A stretch of 64,000 bases of DNA from Leptodesmis sichuanensis A121 (GTDB lineage Bacteria; Cyanobacteriota; Cyanobacteriia; Leptolyngbyales; Leptolyngbyaceae). Position 1 is the first letter of the stretch; every line of letters starts with the position of its first letter. Both the position numbers and the translations under genes were made by a program. The stretch lies in assembly GCF_021379005.1 (NCBI RefSeq), contig NZ_CP075171.1, positions 3,658,001-3,722,000 on the forward strand, read 5' to 3'. The notes beneath the pieces were generated by a model. The model did no database searches. It was given only the letters and a program-made list of their open reading frames with translations, and was not told the DNA's origin. Below are positions 53,823-62,924 of this stretch, in pieces.

Positions 53823-54905
53823 ATGGATCCGATTAAATTGCAGGCCGCGATCGACCTGGCAGGTGCTGGTTGGCAAGCAGGCGAAACCAGTGTGTCTCGT
53901 TTATCCCCCGACGAGCAACGGTTGCTCTGTGGCTATGTTCCTGGCCCTGGTGAGCCATCTTTAGAAGAGCAGGAACGGATGGCCAGCAGCAAATATGCTG
54001 CGTTTCAGGCTACTGCGGCGGCCTCTAGTTTTGGCTATCCCGCCGCGTATGATTTACGCACCGGTGGCTTTGTTACTAATGTCAAAGACCAGGGTAGCTG
54101 CGGCTCCTGTGTGGCATTTGGGACGATCGCGACGATCGAAGCCACATTTCGACGCCAGCGCAACAATCCCAACCTGGATATCAACCTGTCTGAGGCACAC
54201 CTATATTACTGTTATGCCAAGTCTCAGGGACGCACCTGTGCCAACGGTTGGTGGCCCGATAAAGCAATGGAGTGTGCCCAGCAGGGGATTGTAGATGATG
54301 CCTGTTTTCCTTACACCGCAAGGGATCAAAACTGTGCTCTGTGCTCTGACTGGCAAAACCGTCTGGTCAAAATCACCAACTTCAAAAAGCTCAATGATAT
54401 TGCGGCAATGAAAGAGTGGGTCTCTACTCGCGGTGCTCTCAGCGCTTGCTTTACCGTTTATAACGACTTTTTCTCTTACAAGAGTGGAGTCTATCGTCAT
54501 GTGACAGGCGGCGTTGTGGGTGGTCACTGCGTCTCGATCGTTGGTTATGACGATAATGCAGGCTGCTGGATTTGCAAGAACAGTTGGGGCACTGGTTTTG
54601 GTGAACAGGGCTACTTCAAGATCGCCTATGGTCAATGTGGCATTGAGGCTTCCATTTATGCCGTTGAAGGGATTTTGGAAACTGGCTGGCTGAGCAATGT
54701 GAAAGTACAGGGTCTGTGGGCCAATAATGCTGACCTGAATGCATTCGTTTACCTGAGCAATGGCATTGGTTGGCGCAGACTGTGTACTGCAAATGTGAAT
54801 GCGCATATTGATATGCTGACCCAACTGGCTGCCTCCAAAGCTCAAGATCGGGTCGTCTCGGTTTATCAAGATAATGGCATCATTACACAGATTTATGCCT
54901 GGTAG
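53823..54905 (+). CDS. Papain-like cysteine protease (C1A) with novel C-terminal domain
   Basis: 360 residues from the ATG at 53823, AGGAG six bases upstream, no signal peptide. Residues 1-70 could be a propeptide. The papain core carries Gln90 and Cys96 in KDQGSCGSCVAFG, His235 in GGHCVSIVGYDD and Asn253 in CKNSWGTGFGEQGYF. Residues about 288-360 are an additional domain (KVQGLW, then NGIGWRRL, ending IYAW) not part of papains. The same domain forms the C-terminal half of the next gene product. A chagasin-type inhibitor of papain proteases is encoded 615 nt downstream. Cysteine pairs suggest disulphides in an oxidising place, yet no export signal is visible. Regulation and target are unknown. 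Confidence 0.9.
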   Translation: MDPIKLQAAIDLAGAGWQAGETSVSRLSPDEQRLLCGYVPGPGEPSLEEQERMASSKYAAFQATAAASSFGYPAAYDLRTGGFVTNVKDQGSCGSCVAFGTIATIEATFRRQRNNPNLDINLSEAHLYYCYAKSQGRTCANGWWPDKAMECAQQGIVDDACFPYTARDQNCALCSDWQNRLVKITNFKKLNDIAAMKEWVSTRGALSACFTVYNDFFSYKSGVYRHVTGGVVGGHCVSIVGYDDNAGCWICKNSWGTGFGEQGYFKIAYGQCGIEASIYAVEGILETGWLSNVKVQGLWANNADLNAFVYLSNGIGWRRLCTANVNAHIDMLTQLAASKAQDRVVSVYQDNGIITQIYAW

Positions 54906-54970
54906 TGATAGCTTGACCAAGTTTTCTTTGATGCCTTTGCAATGTCAATTCAGATTTTAGGAGATTCATC

Positions 54971-55432
54971 ATGAGTAATACACTCGAAGTCACTCCCTCC
55001 ATGACGAGAACTGAAGAGTGCGTTCCCTGCCAGAACGTAGCGATCGCCTTCGCTCCCCCTGGCAATGGCTTCAATCAAGATACTGTCCTGGATTTCCCCA
55101 CTGAGGAACCTCCTGTCCGTTCGATCGCCGCGACGGTAGCTGACTATCCCACCCAGGAACCCCCCAGCAAACTGCAACAAGGCGCAGCAGGCGGAGCAGT
55201 CGGAGCAGGCTGGCAGACGGATAAGAAGGTGACAGGATTATGGCGTGCTTGCGGCAACAATCGCAATTCCTATATGTACGTGGATGGAATTGGCTGGCGC
55301 AAATTTGCCGACAATTCCGACAGTGCAATCATGGCCTTCAGCATTATTGCCGCCCACGCCAAAACGACTGGCAAAGGGGCAAACTACTATGAAGGAGACG
55401 ATGGTAAGGTGAATACCATCTACGTCTGGTAA
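54971..55432 (+). CDS. Stand-alone copy of the papain C-terminal domain
   Basis: 153 residues, AGGAG before the ATG. The N-terminal 70 residues are probably flexible and contain two copies of a PTxEPP motif (41-48 and 58-65, each after an Asp-hydrophobic pair). An AGGAVGAG glycine stretch follows. Residues 80-153 match the C-terminal domain of the preceding protease: GW....KV.GLW near its start, GIGWR+ in the centre, an AA.AK helix and an IYVW end. The domain is not recognised. It may bind the protease, its target or a sugar. The gene sits 65 nt after the protease stop. Confidence 0.8.
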   Translation: MSNTLEVTPSMTRTEECVPCQNVAIAFAPPGNGFNQDTVLDFPTEEPPVRSIAATVADYPTQEPPSKLQQGAAGGAVGAGWQTDKKVTGLWRACGNNRNSYMYVDGIGWRKFADNSDSAIMAFSIIAAHAKTTGKGANYYEGDDGKVNTIYVW

Positions 55433-55447
55433 ACCAGGTCGTTGAAA

Positions 55448-55488
55448 TAAGCGTAGAGAAGTGAATTTAGTTTACTTCTCTACGCTTA
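55448..55488. repeat. Perfect 15-bp hairpin between domain gene and inhibitor gene
   Basis: Arms 55448-55462 (TAAGCGTAGAGAAGT) and 55474-55488 are exact inverted copies around an 11-nt loop. No T-run follows, so it is an atypical terminator. It might attenuate read-through from the protease genes into the chagasin gene or mark an mRNA processing site. Confidence 0.8.
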
Positions 55489-55519
55489 ATACACTACACA
55501 AACAACCGGGGCTGTACGA

Positions 55520-55849
55520 ATGTCTGACATCACGCTGACCAATGCTGACAATGGTAAAACCCTCACCCTCAAACCGGGACAAACCCTCACCTTGCGATTA
55601 CCTGAAAATCCTACAACGGGGTATCGCTGGTCAATTTCATCGCTCAATGCCCAGGTGTTGCAACTGATCGACGATCGCTTTGAGTCATCCAGTGCAGCCG
55701 CGATCGGTGGAGGTGGCCAGCGAGTGCTGACATTTCAAGCCCAGCAACCTGGACAAATTAGCCTGAGTTTAAACAACAGGCGAGAATGGCAGGATGCAGC
55801 GTCGCCACTGGAATCCTTCACGGTCATGATTCAGGTAGCCCAACAATAA
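55520..55849 (+). CDS. Chagasin-family cysteine protease inhibitor (I42)
   Basis: 109 residues, beta-sandwich. The three inhibitory loops of chagasin are visible: NPTTGY at 30-35 (L2), a glycine-rich GGGG at 63-66 (L4) and RREW at 87-90 (L6, usually RPW). Chagasins block papain-like C1 proteases tightly. No signal peptide, like the protease gene 615 nt upstream. The ATG at 55520 lacks a strong ribosome-binding site; a GGGGC sequence is nearby. Pairing with the upstream protease is the obvious inference. Confidence 0.88.
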   Translation: MSDITLTNADNGKTLTLKPGQTLTLRLPENPTTGYRWSISSLNAQVLQLIDDRFESSSAAAIGGGGQRVLTFQAQQPGQISLSLNNRREWQDAASPLESFTVMIQVAQQ

Positions 55850-55931
55850 AAAAGGGATAGACCAATCATCTACCCCTGATTGATGCGTTACGTTGGCACT
55901 AATGCGTCCTACGTTTGATCACATCAGTTAC

Positions 55932-56414
55932 TTACTCAACTGTTGCAGTCCTACCACTGTGCTTTTTCATGTAATCGCTGAGCGTGGCCAGTTGAGTTTT
56001 TGTTAGTTTAGAACGAATCTCATTAGCGGATTTCTGGACGATCGCCACAATCTGGCTCTTCTGCTTGGCATCCAGATTTAACTCATTAATAATTTGCGAC
56101 ATCGGTTTCTTAGCAGCGCGTGCTTGTTTGAATTTTGCTTGCTGATCAGGTTTTAAAACTTTATTGATGGCGACTGTGCGATCGCGGCGAATCTGTCTGA
56201 TTTCTTGCTTCTGTTTCTCGGTCAGATTCAACTCTTTAATTAACTCACCAGATTCAGAATTCTCGGTTATAGGAGAATTTTTTACAGGTTTTGCAACAGG
56301 TGCAGTTTCAGTTTTGGCGTGTACCATAGAGGGAGCGATCGCGGCTCCAGATAGTAAAGTAAAAACCGCCGCACCCAGGATCAAGGGAATTCGTTGCACC
56401 ATTTTAGAGGCCAT
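55932..56414 (-). CDS. Exported Spy/CpxP-like protein
   Basis: 160 residues. A signal peptide (about 1-33, ending MVHA) precedes an all-helical mature part. Two copies of an LNL..KQK..I pattern stand near 64-74 and 113-123, resembling the LTxxQ repeats of Spy, CpxP and CnrX. Such proteins act as periplasmic chaperones or metal/stress sensors. Basic residues dominate the helices. AAGGAG precedes the ATG. It converges with the chagasin gene. Confidence 0.8.
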   Translation of the reverse strand: MASKMVQRIPLILGAAVFTLLSGAAIAPSMVHAKTETAPVAKPVKNSPITENSESGELIKELNLTEKQKQEIRQIRRDRTVAINKVLKPDQQAKFKQARAAKKPMSQIINELNLDAKQKSQIVAIVQKSANEIRSKLTKTQLATLSDYMKKHSGRTATVE

Positions 56415-56612
56415 TCAAGCTGCTCCTTCCATAGGAAATAGGTTTAGTAGGGAAGGGGCGATGCCAGCAAGTGACTGGGTTCATTGTGCTTGCACACACG
56501 CTTTCCCTACTCTGTCAATACCTCTAATGGAACTGATCGGTTTGTCAATCCCGTGAACTTGCCATGAATTTTTTACGAAGAACAGTCGGTGTACACGCTC
56601 CTTAAAGCGAGA

Positions 56613-58187
56613 TCAGGCAGAGAGGACGAGGGGTTTTGTGGGTGGTTCGACGATCGGGGCCGATAATGCTTCTTCCAGGGGAGCGCGTCCCAATCGTTCT
56701 TCCAGGATATTCATCACTTCCCGGCCAAAGTCATTCGGGTTGCGTTTCCAGGCTTGCAGGCAGACCTCGCCAAAGAAGGAACCCAGTGGCTCCGGATTCC
56801 ACAGCAGTTTGCGAACCGTCCAGGGCTTGATATTCATCGGGTCATAACCGGGACGCAACACCTCATTTTGAAAGGCAAATTCTTCCAGATGGGTGTGGGG
56901 TTGCAACCCGATGAAGAAAATGGCAGGTTCTACTTTATCGGCTCCAAAAATGTTTTCTAATTCGCGGTGATAGGCGATCGTTTGCCGGATGGTATCGAGG
57001 GTTTCGTCGATCACATTAAACGAGTAGTTGACCGATACCAGATCGTTAAATCCCGCTGCTTTCAGATCTCGACAATTTTGTAGAACAGTACGCAGGTTGT
57101 AGCCCATCCGCATCTTCCGCACCAGTTCCTGAGAGCCACTGGTAATCCCAATCTCAAAGTAATTCATGCCCGTTTTGACCATCAGGTCGCACAATTCCGG
57201 CGTTAAATTATCGGCTCGAATATAAGCCGCCCAGTGGATGTCCTGCATTCCAACCTGGAGTACCTTTTGCAGCAGTTCCACCACGTCATCAATATATTTC
57301 CGGGCGGGAATCAGTTGGGCATCCGTAAACCAGAAGTTGCGAATGCCGCGATCGTACAACTGGCGCATTTCTGCCACCACTTCATCGGCAGGATTCACTC
57401 TCACCTGCTTGCCTTCGATCACGGTGTAGATACAGTAACAGCAGTTGTGAGGACAGCCCCGCTTTGTCTGCACGCCCACATAGAAATCCTCAGCTTGCAG
57501 GTAGTACTCAAACTCATTCCAAATGCTCTGGATATAGTCATAGTTGCAGGCTGTTTTTTCAATCGGGGCAGGAGCTTCGTGGATCAGGCGATCGCGGGGT
57601 TGCGTTTCACCCACCACATAACAGCGCTCATTCTGGAGACTCTCACCACGCACCAATTTTTCCAGCAAGGTTTCCCCTTCGCCCACTGAAACGATCGCCC
57701 CTTTGGGCAGGCTCTTTCCTAACTGCTCATAGAAGACGCTGACGGCTCCGCCACCGACGACCACTTTGGCCGCAGGGTTGTAGCGTTGAGCGCGACGGGT
57801 GCCTCGCTTAATCAGACCCAGGTTTTGCCACAATTCTCCGTAGTAACCTCCGGCAATCCGCAGCAGTCCCAGCGCCCCTTTTAACTTCACCAGAGGATTG
57901 CGGGAATAGAAGAATTCAAAGGTGTACTGCAGGGGATTGCCGCCCCGTCCCCCGACCGGAGCATAGATCTGAATATCCCGCCAGGAAAACACCAGCAAAG
58001 TCGGCTGGAATTCATCAATACAGGCATCCAGGGCGGTTGCATAGTCAATTGGCGGCACCGTTCCCAGGTCAAAAATTCGTTGCTGCACCTGGGGAAACAG
58101 TTTGTGAACATGGTCGGCCAGGTAGACAACCCCGATCGGAAAAATCGGGTTGCACGGGAGGCGAACGTAGAGAATCCGGCTTTCCAT
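56613..58187 (-). CDS. B12-binding-type radical SAM protein
   Basis: 524 residues. The N-terminal 200 residues form a cobalamin-binding-like Rossmann domain. The radical SAM cluster motif is CPHNCCYC (CxxxCxxC), near residue 245. Downstream segments IWNEFEYYLQAEDFYVGVQTKRG and YIRADNLTPELCDLM belong to the TIM barrel. In databases this cyanobacterial family carries the name photosystem II high-light acclimation radical SAM protein, as I recall; the reaction is unknown. No ribosome-binding site is clear. The gene is isolated between divergent and convergent neighbours. Confidence 0.82.
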   Translation of the reverse strand: MESRILYVRLPCNPIFPIGVVYLADHVHKLFPQVQQRIFDLGTVPPIDYATALDACIDEFQPTLLVFSWRDIQIYAPVGGRGGNPLQYTFEFFYSRNPLVKLKGALGLLRIAGGYYGELWQNLGLIKRGTRRAQRYNPAAKVVVGGGAVSVFYEQLGKSLPKGAIVSVGEGETLLEKLVRGESLQNERCYVVGETQPRDRLIHEAPAPIEKTACNYDYIQSIWNEFEYYLQAEDFYVGVQTKRGCPHNCCYCIYTVIEGKQVRVNPADEVVAEMRQLYDRGIRNFWFTDAQLIPARKYIDDVVELLQKVLQVGMQDIHWAAYIRADNLTPELCDLMVKTGMNYFEIGITSGSQELVRKMRMGYNLRTVLQNCRDLKAAGFNDLVSVNYSFNVIDETLDTIRQTIAYHRELENIFGADKVEPAIFFIGLQPHTHLEEFAFQNEVLRPGYDPMNIKPWTVRKLLWNPEPLGSFFGEVCLQAWKRNPNDFGREVMNILEERLGRAPLEEALSAPIVEPPTKPLVLSA

Positions 58188-58439
58188 ATCAGCAAAACGT
58201 TGCAGTAAAGTTGCAATTCTGAAAAACTATGTCACACATCTTTACGATACCATAGTTCCCCAAATGAGCAGGGTAGCCTGTCCGTAGAGCACTTTTCCTT
58301 ATCTCTTAACCGAAAAAAGTGAGTAAGCGATCGCGTGATCCTTACCTTTTAAGTATAAATTCTCAATATTTTTTTGCTTTAAGCGCGAGTTGGTAATCGG
58401 ATTTACAACCAAAGGGGATCAGCCAGTGGTAGGGTCGAT

Positions 58440-58835
58440 ATGCTTACAGACCCTAGTGCATACACAAATTCTATGGCTCAGATTTTTGATCCCGTACCTA
58501 CCACCAGTGCCCATCCCATTGTGTGCTGTTATGTCAATGCCACCAGTCGCATCCAGGTGGCCCGCATTACCAATATCCCCAATTGGTACTTTGAACGGGT
58601 CGTGTTTCCTGGACAACGGCTGCTGTTTGAAGCCCCTTCGGAAGCGTTGTTAGAGATTCATTGCGGCATGATGGCCAGTGCCATTCTGGCGGACACGATT
58701 CCCTGCGATCGCCTGCAGGTTGAGGATGCGGTGATCTCATCCTTTAATCCTGAACATGAACAACGCATGGAGGAATTGAACGAAGGACTGGAACCAGTCA
58801 AGTTAGCCACTAATCCGGTTGGGGTTAGCAGTTGA
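58440..58835 (+). CDS. DUF1830 protein
   Basis: 131 residues with AGGG before the ATG at 58440; an in-frame ATG at 58473 is possible. The DUF1830 pattern is clear: CCYVNATSRIQVARITNIPNW and FPGQRLLFEAP followed by SAILADTIPCDRLQV. The family is restricted to cyanobacteria and has no known function. The C-terminal 30 residues are acidic and variable. Confidence 0.88.
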   Translation: MLTDPSAYTNSMAQIFDPVPTTSAHPIVCCYVNATSRIQVARITNIPNWYFERVVFPGQRLLFEAPSEALLEIHCGMMASAILADTIPCDRLQVEDAVISSFNPEHEQRMEELNEGLEPVKLATNPVGVSS

Positions 58836-58937
58836 GGTACTGATCACGGTCATCACACTGTTAAAAAGGTAAAAAGGGGCTACTACCGATTCAAACCCTT
58901 TAACAAACAAACTTCTTGAAGACCCCATTACAGTTCC

Positions 58938-61900
58938 CTATTCCCATTGGTTCAATTGCGAAGCCCACTGTTGCATCAAGGTATTTACCTGGGCACGGCG
59001 GGCTTCAAACGTAGCAGCCACCCAGATCAGCAGCAATCCCACCACGATGCCCAGTGCCCACAGCATGAGAGAATAATCGCTAATAAATCGCCACAACTGC
59101 CAGAGTACCTGCAGGATAAAGATGACAGTGCCGATGTATAGAAAGGCCCGAATCCGCAGCAATAAGCCTGCCAGAATAAAGCCAAATTCCAGCACCAGCG
59201 CCAGCAGACCGGCAAACACAGGGGCAACTCCGGCAATCCCCACTTCCGCCTGGTAGAAGCCAGTCAGGCAAACCAGTGCCGTAGCCAGACTACGGAGCCA
59301 GTGCCGTTTTTCGCGATCGCGCTGATGCTGCAATCCGGGATCAATCTGCGCGACATACAGTAAGGAGGCACTCAGCACCATGACAAACCACAGCGGTTCT
59401 CTTAACTCGTAGGTGACAAACATCCGCAGAATTGCCCAATCCGCCAGTAAAACCCCGATGTAGCTCAAGCGAGGCTGTCGTTCTGCCGCTGCTAACCAGG
59501 CATAAAAAGTGGCTCCCATTAACAAACTCTGGATATTGATCCCCCAGGCCACTATTAAAATCACCACGCCTGGTAATACTGCTGCTATTTGCTGCCAGGG
59601 ATGTTTATCCCATCCCCAGCGCTCCCAGGGGCCGAAATATAACATGAATGCGATGCCGACGGCGATCGTGCCTGCCCAATCGATGAGAATAGTTTCAGGG
59701 AGTAGACGGTGGAGCAGGTAGCCGATCGCGATCAGGGATTCGGTGATTCCAGCGTAGATCCAGGGGAAGTGAGGAGGTGAGGGGGTGAGGGGGTGAGAGA
59801 GGGGGAAGTTTCCCCAGCGATTGTGGCCTTTTGTCAGGGCATAGGTGGCGAGTAGGGTTGCGGCTACCAGCCAGAGCCATTCTCCGGTCGAACTGAGGGA
59901 TACGGCCAGGGCCAGAATGAGCCAGAAATTACCTAATCCCCAGTGCAAATTGGCGATCAATGACCACTCATTTCCGGAGAAGCGGAGCCAGGGAATGGCC
60001 CAACGTTGTCCCAGGTGGGCGGCGATCGCCAGCACTGCGGCCAATAGAGCCAGCATGATTAGAGTGTCGTTGGGATTGCCTCCCTGCACCTGCCGCAGTT
60101 GGGCGATCAGCAATTCATGGGCGGCAAAGGATCCCACCAATACCGAGAGAAAGGTCAATGCTTTCAGGGATGGGAGGCGACGGCCTACTCTGATCCCTAC
60201 CCCTGCACCGATCAGGGTGTAAAGGGCACTGGTGGTGGTGAAGAAGGGTTGTAAGGCGATGGCGAAGAGGGCGTAGAGAAGGGGGATGAGGTGCCAGGTG
60301 AAGGGGTAGGGGAATGGGGATGTGAGGGGGTGAAGGGGTGGGGGAGTGGAGGGGTATTGTCTGTTATTTTTGGCGATCTGCCAGTCTCCGGTTAATTGAG
60401 TGGTAACAGCAAGGGCTAAGTTGGCGATCGCGAGGTGGTCGAAGGTGGTGCGGGTGGGTTGGCCGGATAGGGTGAGGGCGGCGGCGATCAGGAGTTCAAC
60501 ACTCCAGGCGAGGATAAGGTAGGTGAAGTCGGTAGCGGATTGGGCGGTGCGATACAGGGTGGCGATGACCAGGAGGGTGCTGGCGGCAGTATATTGCCAG
60601 GTGGGTTCGATGAAGAGCAGGTAAACCAGCAGCAGAATCAGGGAAAGTATCAGCAAGGTAGCGATCGTGAGGGCGATCGCCCAGCCATCGGTTGCCTGTC
60701 GATACAGGCTGGCGAAAATCTGCCTGTGATGCACGAGCAAGCCCCTGATTACCCAGAGTGCCAGAATAGTTCCCGCCAGGATCAGGAGAAACCAGCCGTC
60801 GTCCAGCAAGCGATCGCCAAAGGCTTCCCAGAAGGCCAGCATTTCCAAGCTCAGACCAAAGCCAACGGTTAATCCAGCGGCAGTCCGATTCCTCAGATAG
60901 CAGGTGTTGACGAGCATCAAAATTGTGGCCATTCCCAGACCAATCAATCGCTCGATCGTCGAACCCAGCATTAGGGGCTGGAGTAGAAACAGAGCCAAGA
61001 CACTCAACCAACTGGCCAGCCGTGCAGCGGTAAAACTACTTTGACTGCCTAAAACAGTCAGGGCGATCGGGGTAATCAACCAGACTCCGCTCCAGTGGCG
61101 ATCGTCCTGCCAGAGTTGGAGGGTGAGCAGGATGTAACTGACTCCGGCAAAAAGGAGACCGAAGTGCCAGGTACTGGTTTTCCAGGCGGTGAGAGAGGGA
61201 GATGTGGAAGATAGGGAAGGAGCGGGGGAGGGGTGCAGGGAATAGCAGGCGATCCATTCCAGGAGCATGAGGGTAAGGAGAAGGGTGGCCCAGAGGTGCA
61301 GGCTGAGGGTGGGGAAGAAGCGGTGCAGGGTGGAAATCAGAGTGGATAGGGCAGCGGCATGGGTCAGGTAGATCAGCCATGTACCGGGGTGAGAGCGGGA
61401 CAGCAGGACGATCGCTAACGTCAGTGTAGAAAGAGCCAGGTTCAGCGATCGCACAGTGGGATTGGTCAGACTGATCAGCGTCAGAAAGCCACCCAATACC
61501 AGGGCCAATTGTTCGGCCTGGAGTGCCAGGGCGGGACGCTGCCACTGTCGCAATCGGAAGGCAAACCAGACCGTAGCCAGGACGTAGGGAAAGAAGCCGA
61601 TCCCGGATAAGGCAGAGGTCATCCCCTCGGTTCCGGCAAGGCTGATCCAGAAGCGGATGATCGCTTGCTGCCAGAGGGGAGGAAGCACGCGCCAGAGCAA
61701 CCAGGCTCCCTGGAATCCCACAAAAAATCCTGCAGTTAAATAGGCTGGCTCACCCGTGCGTCTCAAGCCATCTCCGAGCAGCCATAATCCCAGGCCAGAA
61801 ATGGCGATCGCTTGCCAGGGAGGAATCACCAATACGGCGATCGCCCAGCCGACAATCAGTAAGGCCGAGCCAAGCCATGTCCATACTCTGCGATCGGGCA

Positions 61901-62852
61901 TCCGTCGAGCTAACCAGACCAGCACCCAGCCACTAATGCCAATCGCTAATCCCAATTGATTTAGCGGCACCTGAGCCACCAGGATCGCCCGCAGCAGCAG
62001 CAGCAGGGATCCGAAGGTGACAGCGATCGCGGGAAGGGAGTAGCGTTCTCTCTCCCTCTCCCGCTGCTCCTGAACCAGAAGTGCCACAGCAGCGGCGATC
62101 GTTCCCGCATAGGTGGCCGCCAAGGGAACGTCCGGCCAACTCCAGCCCCACTGTAACCAACTGAGGCCGATCGCAGGACCAGTCATCCAATTTGCGTGGC
62201 TGGGTTTTAACAGCAGGATGGCGATCAGAGTGAGGAGAAGGGCAGCGATCGCGACAAGGACAAGTCCTGGGAAACTGTTCCAGAGCTTGAAGCCATCCAG
62301 CATCCAGAAGTTCACTGGGATGATCAGTAAGGTGGCAATTCTTAAGGTCTGGGTAGTCAGTTGTAGATTGGGTTGGCGATCTGTCCAGAGAGTGACCAGC
62401 CAGAACGCCAGGGTGTAGCCCAAGAGAATGCTGTATTGCCCTAACGGTGAGAAGTTGCGCCATTGAGTGGCGGCCAGCACTCCGGAGGACACAACAACTA
62501 GAAAAACCCCCAGGAACAGTAACCACACCACGCTGATTTCAGCCATGAAGGACTGAAGCCATTGGGCTGGCAGGCGGGTAGGACGATCGGCAGGGCGAGG
62601 TGCAGGTGGGTGGGAGTCCGGGGGAAGAAAGTCGGTTGCTCCCACAGGTTGTAACTCCAAATCGGGGCGGTCAGGTGACTGCTCAACGACGGGTTCCGGT
62701 AGCGGACAAGCAAGCTGTTCCGCACAAATCTGCCGTACCCATTCCTGGGAAACTAACCCCAGTTGCAACCAGGCATCCAACCCTTGCAGTAATGCCGGAT
62801 GACCCGCCTGCACAGCGAGTCGAATCAGAATCTGGCGATCGAGCCTATCCAC
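58938..62852 (-). CDS. Very large polytopic membrane protein with repeat-derived inserts
   Basis: 1304 residues beginning at a GTG. The soluble N-terminus (about 1-100, with DRLDRQILIRLAVQAG) precedes perhaps 30 or more membrane helices. It resembles DUF2157-type cyanobacterial proteins of unknown function. Three Pro/Ser/His-rich loops are encoded by purine-rich tracts of the opposite strand: around 61190-61240, 60299-60350 and 59768-59805, read as segments such as SPAPSLSSTSPSL and PLTPSPPHFP. These lie between helices, so the insertions would be on loops. It is 72 nt downstream of leuD on the same strand, separated by tandem TGGATGAG-like repeats. Confidence 0.75.
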   Translation of the reverse strand: MDRLDRQILIRLAVQAGHPALLQGLDAWLQLGLVSQEWVRQICAEQLACPLPEPVVEQSPDRPDLELQPVGATDFLPPDSHPPAPRPADRPTRLPAQWLQSFMAEISVVWLLFLGVFLVVVSSGVLAATQWRNFSPLGQYSILLGYTLAFWLVTLWTDRQPNLQLTTQTLRIATLLIIPVNFWMLDGFKLWNSFPGLVLVAIAALLLTLIAILLLKPSHANWMTGPAIGLSWLQWGWSWPDVPLAATYAGTIAAAVALLVQEQRERERERYSLPAIAVTFGSLLLLLRAILVAQVPLNQLGLAIGISGWVLVWLARRMPDRRVWTWLGSALLIVGWAIAVLVIPPWQAIAISGLGLWLLGDGLRRTGEPAYLTAGFFVGFQGAWLLWRVLPPLWQQAIIRFWISLAGTEGMTSALSGIGFFPYVLATVWFAFRLRQWQRPALALQAEQLALVLGGFLTLISLTNPTVRSLNLALSTLTLAIVLLSRSHPGTWLIYLTHAAALSTLISTLHRFFPTLSLHLWATLLLTLMLLEWIACYSLHPSPAPSLSSTSPSLTAWKTSTWHFGLLFAGVSYILLTLQLWQDDRHWSGVWLITPIALTVLGSQSSFTAARLASWLSVLALFLLQPLMLGSTIERLIGLGMATILMLVNTCYLRNRTAAGLTVGFGLSLEMLAFWEAFGDRLLDDGWFLLILAGTILALWVIRGLLVHHRQIFASLYRQATDGWAIALTIATLLILSLILLLVYLLFIEPTWQYTAASTLLVIATLYRTAQSATDFTYLILAWSVELLIAAALTLSGQPTRTTFDHLAIANLALAVTTQLTGDWQIAKNNRQYPSTPPPLHPLTSPFPYPFTWHLIPLLYALFAIALQPFFTTTSALYTLIGAGVGIRVGRRLPSLKALTFLSVLVGSFAAHELLIAQLRQVQGGNPNDTLIMLALLAAVLAIAAHLGQRWAIPWLRFSGNEWSLIANLHWGLGNFWLILALAVSLSSTGEWLWLVAATLLATYALTKGHNRWGNFPLSHPLTPSPPHFPWIYAGITESLIAIGYLLHRLLPETILIDWAGTIAVGIAFMLYFGPWERWGWDKHPWQQIAAVLPGVVILIVAWGINIQSLLMGATFYAWLAAAERQPRLSYIGVLLADWAILRMFVTYELREPLWFVMVLSASLLYVAQIDPGLQHQRDREKRHWLRSLATALVCLTGFYQAEVGIAGVAPVFAGLLALVLEFGFILAGLLLRIRAFLYIGTVIFILQVLWQLWRFISDYSLMLWALGIVVGLLLIWVAATFEARRAQVNTLMQQWASQLNQWE
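59768..59805. repeat. Tandem GTGAGGGG units inside the membrane protein gene
   Basis: Plus-strand GAGGTGAGGGGGTGAGGGGG repeats, read on the coding strand as Pro/Ser/His codons. Related tracts lie at 60299-60350 and 61190-61240. Confidence 0.7.
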
Positions 62853-62924
62853 TCATCCACCCATCTACTCATCCACTATCTACCCCTCATGCACCCTCCG
62901 TACAGACGTTTCGGTGAAACATCT

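Noticed and set aside
61933..62526. 197-codon frame inside the large membrane protein gene
   Set aside because: Another frame on the same strand as the 1304-residue gene. The translation is rich in His, Arg and Cys, unlike a real protein, while the main frame gives clean membrane helices.
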